Source: Lentisphaeria bacterium
GTDB lineage: Bacteria; Verrucomicrobiota; Lentisphaeria; Victivallales; Victivallaceae
Assembly: GCA_900768505.1 (NCBI GenBank)
Contig: CAAGED010000041.1
Coordinates: forward strand, 1 to 49,903
DNA length: 49,903 nt
Reading direction: 5' to 3'
This document shows positions 25,217 through 32,744 of the stretch, in pieces. Every line of letters begins with the position of its first letter. The first letter of the stretch is position 1. Under the pieces are notes generated by a model. It made no database searches and had not been told where the DNA came from. It saw nothing but the letters and a program-made list of their open reading frames with translations. A program made the position numbers and the translations under genes.

Positions 25217-26371
25217 TTATTCCTGCTTCGGCTCCGGCGAAGAAGTTGAAGCATTTTGCGGCATATTTCCATCATTACGCCGCTCTTCACTGCGATTTGC
25301 ATTGTTGCGATTGCGCCGATTCTGCCGATTGCCACGGTCATTGCGCTCATTGCGGTTGGAGTTATTGTTATTTCCGCCGCGATTATTATTATTGCGATTA
25401 TTAAAATTGCTATTATTGCCCCGGGAACGCGGCGCGCCGCCATTGGCGTTACTGCCGGAATTAGCCGGAGCTTCATCCAGAATTTTTGCCAATTCCGGAG
25501 TCATTTCCGGTACCAGGTCGTCGCCGGAATTATTGTTGTTATTGTTGTTTCGCCTGAAATCACCCCGGCCGGTAAGTTTAACCTCCGGCAATTTATGCCG
25601 TACCAGATTTCCGGTGTCTTCCAGCTGAATAACCAGCTCCTGTGTGAGCAAATTACGATCAAAAATCTTACCGCGCCCCTCGGCGCATTCACAAAATTCC
25701 CCGCACCGGGGCATATTTTTTTCCAATTCCAAATACCCCTCGTATTCGTATTTCAGGCAACATTTCAGACGGCCGCAGCAGCCGGAAATTGTTCCTGGAG
25801 TGAGGGATAAATCCTGCTCCTTGGCCATACGCACATTGATGGACTGGAAATCCTTAAGATAACGGGCGCAACAGAGTTCCTGACCGCAGATGCCGATTCC
25901 CCCGTGAATGGCGGTTTCATCCCTGACCCCGATTTGCCGCAACTCGATACGGCAGCTCAACGAGCGGCTCAACTCCTTGACCAGTTCCCGAAAATCAACT
26001 CTCCCGTCGGCCGTGAACTGAATGGTGATAAGTTTGCCATCGATTGAGTAGTGGACATTAACCAGTTTCATGGGCAGATTCAGCCGTTCAATATGCTCCA
26101 GCACCGTGGGATAAGCCCCCTTGCCCTGCTTGAGACACTCATCGGCCTTGGTCAGCTCCTCCGGGGTGGCAAAATGAATGATGTGGGGCATTTCACTGCT
26201 GGGGGTGTTAAGTTCCTTGAACGGGCCGTGTGCAATCATAACTTTGGCCACATCAGAATAAAAATCCCGTTTCACCACACACATCGCCCCTTTTTGCAGC
26301 GGCAAATTCTCCGGTGCCAGTGCCTGAAACGAATTCCCGTTATTAAATTTTACAGTATAAAGCATCTCCAT
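25217..26371 (-). CDS. ricT: PSP1-domain protein RicT/YaaT with an Asn/Arg-rich tail
   Basis: The 384-residue protein contains the PSP1/RicT core: KGAMCVVKRDF, VHYSIDGKLITIQFTADGRVDFRELVKEL (read as two blocks), GGIGICGQELCCARYL and SGCCGRLKCCLKYE. Thirteen Cys residues are present (including 162, 167, 168, 198, 199, 204, 205, 223, 227, 229). RicT homologues take part in an Fe-S-bearing complex that affects RNA maturation in Bacillus. Residues 270-384 are a low-complexity tail rich in Asn, Arg and Gly (NNRNNNNRGGNNNN), probably disordered and RNA-binding. This tail is unusual. First gene of a four-gene minus-strand run. Confidence 0.92.
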   Translation of the reverse strand: MEMLYTVKFNNGNSFQALAPENLPLQKGAMCVVKRDFYSDVAKVMIAHGPFKELNTPSSEMPHIIHFATPEELTKADECLKQGKGAYPTVLEHIERLNLPMKLVNVHYSIDGKLITIQFTADGRVDFRELVKELSRSLSCRIELRQIGVRDETAIHGGIGICGQELCCARYLKDFQSINVRMAKEQDLSLTPGTISGCCGRLKCCLKYEYEGYLELEKNMPRCGEFCECAEGRGKIFDRNLLTQELVIQLEDTGNLVRHKLPEVKLTGRGDFRRNNNNNNNSGDDLVPEMTPELAKILDEAPANSGSNANGGAPRSRGNNSNFNNRNNNNRGGNNNNSNRNERNDRGNRQNRRNRNNANRSEERRNDGNMPQNASTSSPEPKQE

Positions 26372-26394
26372 AAATCAGACAATCCATAATTTCT

Positions 26395-26424
26395 CCGGAA
26401 CTAACTCCGGCTTTGATTTTAGCA
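26395..26424 (-). promoter_or_regulatory. Candidate extended -10 promoter and leader hairpin for ricT
   Basis: On the minus strand TGCTAAAAT (26424-26416) is an extended -10 element without a clear -35. The transcript would begin near 26408, so the inverted repeat CCGGA/TCCGG (26395-26410) would lie at its very 5' end or over the start point. The ricT ATG follows about 25 nt later with little Shine-Dalgarno. Confidence 0.3.
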
Positions 26425-26772
26425 AAAAAATGCGCAAAATGAGCATTTGCACAATTGATTATGCAAATTTGCCCCGTATGCCCGCTTGCCGGTCGTATCT
26501 TTTTGACAGCGGCAACCCCGGTAGGATAAACTGCTTAAAGTTTAACTTATCAACTTCCGCTCCGGCGCATCATGTTTCAAGTCTAATATAGCAGGCAAAT
26601 TCGTTAAGACAACAGCAAAAAAAAAATTTTATCTAATAAAACGGCTCTGAAAAGAGGAAAAAAAGATTTTTACCGATTCTCCAAGTTAAAAAAAGCCTGC
26701 CTGCCGCATTTTTTTTATATTCTCTATAAAAAAGTGATTTTTTTATTGTTCAGCGGTGGTAATTTTGCAGTT
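26425..26772. other. A+T-rich intergenic region before ftsA
   Basis: No convincing gene was found. A 53-codon plus-strand frame (26430-26591) has no ribosome binding site and looks incidental. TTGACA (26503-26508) with GATAAA 16 bp later is a possible distant plus-strand promoter. Long A and T runs fill 26610-26760. Confidence 0.4.
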
Positions 26773-26801
26773 TTGAAATATCTTTATATCGTCTTTATTA
26801 T
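26773..26801 (+). promoter_or_regulatory. Sigma70 promoter for ftsA-ftsZ
   Basis: TTGAAA (26773-26778), a 17-bp spacer and TATTAT (26796-26801) give a strong match, with a start near 26808 and a leader of about 110 nt to the chosen ftsA ATG. It argues against the in-frame ATG at 26807, which would sit at the transcription start. Confidence 0.6.
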
Positions 26802-26917
26802 ATGGAATGAGTTATTGTTTAATAAAATTCATTCCGCATCTAATTTCGGATGCCGAATACGCGGCATCTGACAGTGAATGGCAAATTTTTTTCAAATTTC
26901 CGGGAGAGCAAGAGGTA

Positions 26918-28213
26918 ATGTTCAATCAGCGTGAAATCATCACCGCCATTGAAATCGGCAGCTCCAAAATCGTGGTATTGATTGGAGAATTTTCCCCGAA
27001 TCAACATCACAGCGGCGTGACGACGGCGGAGGATATGGTAAAAATTATTGGTTTGGGCGAAGTAGCCGCACCGGATCAGGCGGTAATCAAGGGCGACATC
27101 GTCGATATGAAGTTGACCTCGGAAGCATTGGAGGAGGCAATTCGCAGCGCCAGTCAGAACTCCGGCGTGCGGATTTTGAATTCCAGCGCGGTGGCAGTGG
27201 TATTCTCCGGGTGTGACATCGCATCGCAAAATTACGCCGGACACGTTTTCATCAACAATCCGGAGCTGAAAATTACCCGTAACGACATCATCAACGCCAT
27301 CAAAAATGCCAAAGTGCAAGTACCCATGCAGCGCAACATAATACACAGTATGGACTCATATCACATCCTCGATAAAGTGCGCAAGGTGAAACAACCGGAA
27401 AATCAGGTGGCGCGGGAACTGGACAGCATGGTGCATATCATCCACGGGGACAACTGCCGAATCAGCAATTTCATCAACCTTTTACAGAGCAGCGGCTTCG
27501 AGGAAAACGTTTCGTTGGTCTTCAGCGGTATTGCCGACCTCTTCGGTATTCTCTCGTCCTCCCAGCGGGAAAACGGTGCGCTGGTGATAGATTTCGGCGC
27601 CGGGTGCACGGAGTATTTCACTGTTTACAACGACGCTGTCACCTCCAGCGGCATGATTCCAGTCGGCATGGAACATGTGGCCAACGATCTTTCGCTGGCC
27701 TTTGACGTCAACATCAAACACTTCCGCAAAATCCTCGCCGACGGCTCGTTGAGCCGGACACTGGCCGGAAATCAGGAATATCTGGAACATTTCGCCGGAA
27801 AAAACCGGATCCCATGCAGCTCCATCAACAAGGTAATCAATGCCCGCATACGGGAGCTCATGCAAATAATTTATCACTCCATCGTAGACGCTGAAGCGCT
27901 GGGCAATATCAATTCCGGCGCCTTTATCAGCGGCGGCGGCGCTCTGCTGCCCAACACCGGCTCCATGTTCCGGGAGGTTTTCGAAATGCCGTATCTGGTG
28001 GCGCAACCCTTCAATTACGCCAGCCGCGGCGGCATTAACATCGACTCCCCCCGTTACAGCGCAGTTTGGGGAGCATTAAAATACGCCCAGGCCAAATTAC
28101 AGGAGGAAAACAGCAGCGAAAACGGTTTTGTTGGCAGTCTGACCAGCGGCATTGACCGCATTTGGTCGGGTGCCGGAATAATTTTAAAAACATTCAAGGG
28201 GTTCCGGGTATGA
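26918..28213 (+). CDS. ftsA: Divergent cell-division protein FtsA
   Basis: The 431-residue actin-like protein tethers FtsZ to the membrane. Actin-fold motifs are present but altered: ITAIEIGSSKIVVLIGE (phosphate 1, residues 8-24), VIDFGAGCTEYFTV (phosphate 2, from 223) and AFISGGGALLPNTG (adenosine, from 335). The C-terminus DRIWSGAGIILKTFKGFRV could form the amphipathic membrane-targeting helix. The ATG at MFNQREII has GGGAG about 11 nt and GAGG 2 nt upstream. Starting 37 codons earlier would add a leader lying at the promoter. The ftsZ start overlaps its stop. Confidence 0.87.
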   Translation: MFNQREIITAIEIGSSKIVVLIGEFSPNQHHSGVTTAEDMVKIIGLGEVAAPDQAVIKGDIVDMKLTSEALEEAIRSASQNSGVRILNSSAVAVVFSGCDIASQNYAGHVFINNPELKITRNDIINAIKNAKVQVPMQRNIIHSMDSYHILDKVRKVKQPENQVARELDSMVHIIHGDNCRISNFINLLQSSGFEENVSLVFSGIADLFGILSSSQRENGALVIDFGAGCTEYFTVYNDAVTSSGMIPVGMEHVANDLSLAFDVNIKHFRKILADGSLSRTLAGNQEYLEHFAGKNRIPCSSINKVINARIRELMQIIYHSIVDAEALGNINSGAFISGGGALLPNTGSMFREVFEMPYLVAQPFNYASRGGINIDSPRYSAVWGALKYAQAKLQEENSSENGFVGSLTSGIDRIWSGAGIILKTFKGFRV

Positions 28214-29478
28214 ATCAACCTAATATTCCAGAAGCGACACCCCATTTGCCAATGGTAATTGGACTGGGCCGGGCCGGCATCAGAATTGTGTCGGAATTTG
28301 CCATCAACTGCCACCCGGAAGCGTTGCGGATTCTTCTGCTGGACACCGACGAGAGTACGCTTAAAGAGTCACCGCTACCGGACGGCTGTAAATTTTTAGC
28401 CGACTTCAACTGGCGCGGCGGCATGGGATGCGGCGGCGAATTTGAAAACGGCGTCACCTCCATCGCCCGGGAACGCAACCGGCTGACCGATATAATATCA
28501 AAATCCAGTTATGTGGTAGTTGTAAGCGGCTTAGGCGGAGGTTGCGGTTCCGGAGGCGTCACTATTTTAAGCAGTATCGGTCGCCACCTCAGTCTGCCCA
28601 TGATTTTTCTGCTTTCACTGCCGTTTTCATTTGAGGGACATCGGCGGCGAAAGATTTGCGACAACACCTTATTGGAGTTATCCCAGGTGGCGGACACCCT
28701 TATTCCAGTGCCGAACGACCTTTTGTTCAGCTCCGGCAACAGCGACTTCACCGCTGAAGCTGCCTTCAACAGCGCCAACCGGGAATTTGCGGCGGCGCTG
28801 GACGGACTGCTGCAATTGATGAAGCCGGAGAATTTACTCTCAGGGGATTTTGCTATCATCAAGAACATGTTGAGCCGTAAAAAATCCCGCTGCTCTCTGG
28901 CCAGCAGCGAAATAACCATTGACGAATTGGCCAGCGACCCCGTCGTCCTGGGTCAGGAGCTGCTGGAACGGCTTTTCTCCGCTCCATTGCTGGGCGGCAG
29001 CAGTGAATTCAAGCAGGCAAACGTGGTATTTTTCTCCATCAGCGGCGGCAAAGAACTTTCACTGGGAGTGGTGCGGCAGTTTTTTGATTTGGCGGCTAAA
29101 TATGTTTCCAACGATGCGGAGGTGCTTACCGGAATCAAGAATGATTCCGCCATGGCGGGCAGAATCCGTCTGGTGGCATTGACGGTGCGCTTTGCACCGG
29201 AGGTAATTCTGGGCGAAAAAAACCTTAAGGAATTAAATTCCGGCGCTGGCAGAATGAAACCGCGTACACCGGAACCGCCACAATTTGTCGAGGAAACGGC
29301 GGAGGCCATGCTCCCGCTGGGCGAGGTAAAAAGCCCAATACCGGTACAATCAATTTTACCGTTGGAAACAATTTCCCGAGGGATATTTGAAAATACCACC
29401 CAATTCACTTACAACGGCGTCAATATTGATATTCCCACCTATCTCAGGCAGCGAATCGACATTGACAAAGGACAATAA
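28210..29478 (+). CDS. ftsZ: Highly divergent FtsZ with altered GTPase motifs
   Basis: The 422-residue tubulin-like protein overlaps ftsA (ATGA), which supports the FtsZ identity. The nucleotide-binding part has IGLGRAGIRIVSEF (17-30), LLLDTDE, SGLGGGCGSGGV (106-117) in place of the usual GGGTGTG, and LPFSFEGHRRR (137-147). The T7 loop aligns as SGDFAI (211-216) to the usual NVDFAD. The Asn and the second, catalytic Asp are lost, so GTP hydrolysis may be weak or absent. The C-terminal tail keeps the FtsA-binding peptide NIDIPTYLRQR (405-415). The Pro/Glu linker (350-395) is normal in style. Confidence 0.85.
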   Translation: MNQPNIPEATPHLPMVIGLGRAGIRIVSEFAINCHPEALRILLLDTDESTLKESPLPDGCKFLADFNWRGGMGCGGEFENGVTSIARERNRLTDIISKSSYVVVVSGLGGGCGSGGVTILSSIGRHLSLPMIFLLSLPFSFEGHRRRKICDNTLLELSQVADTLIPVPNDLLFSSGNSDFTAEAAFNSANREFAAALDGLLQLMKPENLLSGDFAIIKNMLSRKKSRCSLASSEITIDELASDPVVLGQELLERLFSAPLLGGSSEFKQANVVFFSISGGKELSLGVVRQFFDLAAKYVSNDAEVLTGIKNDSAMAGRIRLVALTVRFAPEVILGEKNLKELNSGAGRMKPRTPEPPQFVEETAEAMLPLGEVKSPIPVQSILPLETISRGIFENTTQFTYNGVNIDIPTYLRQRIDIDKGQ

Positions 29479-29530
29479 ACGACCAGTAATTTTTATTTAA
29501 AATAATGCGAATCAACAATGGAGAATTGAC

Positions 29531-31186
29531 ATGAATTTCCTCTGCCGGGCGGTAAGCTCATTGGAAAAGATTTTTGGCGAAGACCCCTGCATAAAAGGCG
29601 ACACCTACAAGGGCGGCAGTGCCCTGCAAGGTGAAGTTTATTCATTCCAGCTGGCCTACCGCAGTGAACACTGGGGTCCGTTTTGGGGCAAAATTGAAAT
29701 TGAGTCCGAATTAAAAGAATTTATCACCCTGCGCGAAGTGGCCATGGCTCCGGCGGAACATCTGGCTTATGACTGGCTGCGGGCGGACGCGGTAATCAAG
29801 ACCACTCCGGGTCTCTATCCGGATATTTTGCTGCCGATTGGCGAAAAATACAAATTTCCCATCCGGCAAAGCCGCTCATTGTGGGTGACTCTTGAGATAC
29901 CAATCGACTGCAAACCTGGCAAATATTCGGTAAAATTCACCTTCAAACACACGGAGGAAATGCCGCCGGAAGAGCCGGAAGTATTCGGCGAATGCGCCGT
30001 GAATATTGAGGTATTGGACGCAAAACTGCCGCCGCAGCAGTTGATTCACACCGAGTGGTTTCACACCGACTGCCTTTACAGTTATTATCAGGTGGAGTGC
30101 TGGAGCGATGAGCATTGGAATTTAATATCCAAATATATGAAATCGGCGGTGAAACACGGAATCAATATGATCCTAACTCCATTATGGACACCACCGCTGG
30201 ATACCGCCGTCGGCGGCGAGCGCCCCACGGTGCAACTGCTGGAAATCAGCGAAAAAGATGGTAAATACGAATTTGATTTCTCACGGCTTGCCAAGTGGAT
30301 CGAAGTTGCCAAGCGCGTTGGAGTGGAATACTTTGAAATGTCCCACTTCTTCAGTCAATGGGGCGCCAAGTTTTCGCCGAAAATTATTGTCAACGGCGAA
30401 AAACGCTTCTTCTGGCACACCGAGGCGTTGTCGGACGAATATCAGGATTTTCTCAAGCAGTTGATTCCCCAGTTGACCGCCTTTCTGGCCGGGAAAAATC
30501 TGCAGAAGCAATGTTACTTCCACATATCCGACGAACCAAGTCTGGAAATGCTGGATAATTACAAAGATGCCGCAGAGCTGGTGACAAATTTATTGGGTGA
30601 TTTGGAAGCATGGCCGATTATCGATGCCCTCTCTTCACCGGAATATTACGACATGGGCATTATCAAGCAGCCGATCCCCGGCAACAATCATCTGGACGCC
30701 TTTTACGAACGTCAGGTTAAGCCACTCTGGACCTACTACTGCGTAGGGCAGCAGAGTGCAGTTCCGAACCGTTTCTTCAACTTTCCATCCAGCCGCAACC
30801 GCATTATGGGAATATTGATGTACCGTTACGGCGTTGACGGGTTTTTGCAGTGGGGATTCAACTTCTGGTACAGCCAATACTCACTTGATCAGCATTTAGA
30901 TCCATTCCGGGTAACGGATGCCGGTCGGGCATTCTGCAGCGGCGACTCATACATGGTTTATCCGGGGAGCGAGGGGCCAATTGATTCACTGCATTATGAA
31001 GTTTTTCGTGAAGGTCTGCAGGACATGCGGGCGCTGCAGGGACTGGAGCGTAAAATCGGACGCGAAAAAGTTCTGGCAATGCTGGAGGAGAATTTGGGTT
31101 ACCAGTTGACCATGTTTGAGTATCCGTTAGAACCGGGCTGGCTGCTGGAACTCAGAAATCGCATCAATCATGCATTGGCGGAATAA
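29531..31186 (+). CDS. DUF4091-type glycoside hydrolase-like protein
   Basis: 551 residues without a signal peptide. The N-terminal part (1-165) is beta-rich. The middle part looks like a TIM-barrel glycosidase (HTEWFHTDCL, HGINMILTPLWTPP, then CYFHISDEPSLEM with candidate acidic residues). The C-terminal DUF4091 region has LMYRYGVDGFLQWGFNFWY and HYEVFREGLQDMRALQ. Substrate unknown. Family members are common in polysaccharide-using PVC and Bacteroidetes bacteria. GGAG lies 8 nt before the ATG. It follows ftsZ by 52 nt but probably has nothing to do with division. Confidence 0.85.
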   Translation: MNFLCRAVSSLEKIFGEDPCIKGDTYKGGSALQGEVYSFQLAYRSEHWGPFWGKIEIESELKEFITLREVAMAPAEHLAYDWLRADAVIKTTPGLYPDILLPIGEKYKFPIRQSRSLWVTLEIPIDCKPGKYSVKFTFKHTEEMPPEEPEVFGECAVNIEVLDAKLPPQQLIHTEWFHTDCLYSYYQVECWSDEHWNLISKYMKSAVKHGINMILTPLWTPPLDTAVGGERPTVQLLEISEKDGKYEFDFSRLAKWIEVAKRVGVEYFEMSHFFSQWGAKFSPKIIVNGEKRFFWHTEALSDEYQDFLKQLIPQLTAFLAGKNLQKQCYFHISDEPSLEMLDNYKDAAELVTNLLGDLEAWPIIDALSSPEYYDMGIIKQPIPGNNHLDAFYERQVKPLWTYYCVGQQSAVPNRFFNFPSSRNRIMGILMYRYGVDGFLQWGFNFWYSQYSLDQHLDPFRVTDAGRAFCSGDSYMVYPGSEGPIDSLHYEVFREGLQDMRALQGLERKIGREKVLAMLEENLGYQLTMFEYPLEPGWLLELRNRINHALAE

Positions 31187-31238
31187 ATATTAGTTTATAA
31201 AAAAAACACTTGAAATCTTGCAATTTGGGTGTTATTGT

Positions 31239-31282
31239 GGCGGGAGTTACGTTTTTTTGACGTAAATTACCGCCTTTTTTTT
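31239..31282 (+). terminator. Rho-independent terminator after the DUF4091 gene
   Basis: GGCGG (31239-31243) pairs with CCGCC (31270-31274), and TTACGT with ACGTAA inside, separated by a small internal loop (GAG opposite ATTA). An 8-T run follows. It separates the DUF4091 gene from htrA. Confidence 0.85.
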
Positions 31283-31320
31283 GTTTTTTCCAATTTTACT
31301 GAATATGGAGTTTTCTTTAT

Positions 31321-32739
31321 ATGAGATCTCGAAAGTTTATTTTTTTAAGTTTGGGTTGCGCCGGCACGCTGCTGCTGCTTGCCGTCGGCTGTAACCATTC
31401 AAGTTTTCCGGATCAGCCAGCATCCGCGGGAGCCTCTCAGGTGGAACGCCTCCCCTACGACGTTGAATTTCAAAACGTAATCAAAACCGCCTCCAATAAA
31501 GTTTTTCCGGCGGTGGTCTACATCAAGGCGATTATTCCGGATTTGGAAAGCGGCAAAAACGCCTCCAAGCATGTGGGCGGCAGCGGCGTGTTAATTTCGC
31601 CTGAGGGTGAAATAATCACTAATTTTCATGTAGTCGGCAAGGCCACCAGCATCCGCTGCCTGCTAAATGACGGTCAGGCTTTTGAAGCGAAAGTTGTGGG
31701 ATCGGACCAGTCGGTGGATTTGGCGCTGATAAAATTAAAACGCCCCGCAGATGACCGGAAACTGTTGCCCTACGCGGAATTTTCCGAGCGCACAATTCAA
31801 ACCAGTGATTTTGTGATGGCCATGGGTGCCCCCTGGGGCTTCAACCGTTCGGTTTCAGTTGGAATCATATCCTGCCCGAATCGTTATGTGCCGGAAAACA
31901 GCGAATATACCTTGTGGTTCCAGACGGATGCGGCGATTTCCCCGGGAAATTCCGGTGGTCCGCTGGTGGACATCAACGGACGGATTGTCGGAATAAACAC
32001 CATGGGTATCGGCAGTATGGGATCGGTGGGCTTCACACTGCCCTCCCCTACCATTGAAAAATTATTGCCGCGCTTCCGGGAATACGGCAAGGCCAATTGG
32101 GCATGGTTTGGAATCAAGCTGCAGCCGTTAATCGACTTCAATCTGGACATTCGTTTTGATTATCCAAGCGGCGTGGTTGTAGCCGATATTGATGCAGCAA
32201 GTCCAGCAGAGGAAGCGGGGTTGGAGCCGAAGGATTTGATTCTTGCCATCAACGGCAAGTCCATAACCGCCAAAGGAGCGGAGGATTTACCGGCCATCAA
32301 CCGCATGTTGGGGTTGATGCAATTCAATCAGCCGGTGACATTTCAAATCCAGCGCAACGGGAAAATAATGGAGTTAAAGATTACCCCGACGGAAAAGGGC
32401 AAGGTAGAGGGAGACGAATTCTCCTGCGAACGGTGGAATATGACCGTAAAAAGCATAAACCGTTTCCAGAATCCCACCTTGTATTTTTATCAGCAGAAGG
32501 GGGTTTACGTTTACGGAATCAGCCATCCGGGCAATGCCGGTGAATCCGGCTTGTCGGAGAACGACATAATCGTCAGCATCGGCGGAGTGAAAATTGACTC
32601 CATGAAGACCCTGCACCGCGAATATGACAAAATTATAAACAACATCGCCAAATCCAATCGGGTGGTAGTGACGGTGATGCGCAACGGAAATTTAAAAACA
32701 TTGGTATTGAATTTTGCCAAAGATTATAATAAGGAGTAG
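31321..32739 (+). CDS. HtrA/DegP-type serine protease lipoprotein with PDZ domains
   Basis: The 472-residue protein has a lipoprotein signal ending LLAVGC (C24), so it is probably membrane-anchored in the periplasm. The trypsin-like domain carries a full triad: ITNFHVVG (H103), SVDLALIKL (D133) and SPGNSGGPLVD (S211). Two PDZ regions follow (GVVVADIDAASPAEEAGLEPKD, and near the end GNAGESGLSENDIIVSIGG). The role is protein quality control or regulated proteolysis (family). GGAG precedes the ATG. The next gene, a triad-less relative, begins 5 nt after its stop. Confidence 0.93.
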   Translation: MRSRKFIFLSLGCAGTLLLLAVGCNHSSFPDQPASAGASQVERLPYDVEFQNVIKTASNKVFPAVVYIKAIIPDLESGKNASKHVGGSGVLISPEGEIITNFHVVGKATSIRCLLNDGQAFEAKVVGSDQSVDLALIKLKRPADDRKLLPYAEFSERTIQTSDFVMAMGAPWGFNRSVSVGIISCPNRYVPENSEYTLWFQTDAAISPGNSGGPLVDINGRIVGINTMGIGSMGSVGFTLPSPTIEKLLPRFREYGKANWAWFGIKLQPLIDFNLDIRFDYPSGVVVADIDAASPAEEAGLEPKDLILAINGKSITAKGAEDLPAINRMLGLMQFNQPVTFQIQRNGKIMELKITPTEKGKVEGDEFSCERWNMTVKSINRFQNPTLYFYQQKGVYVYGISHPGNAGESGLSENDIIVSIGGVKIDSMKTLHREYDKIINNIAKSNRVVVTVMRNGNLKTLVLNFAKDYNKE

Positions 32740-32744
32740 AAGTA

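Noticed and set aside
26430..26591. A 53-codon plus-strand frame before ftsA
   Set aside because: No Shine-Dalgarno, odd composition, and overlap with possible promoter elements of ricT and ftsA.
26807..26917. An in-frame ATG 37 codons upstream of the chosen ftsA start
   Set aside because: It lies at the predicted transcription start of a strong promoter, has no ribosome binding site, and FtsA homologues begin near IxAIEIGSSK.
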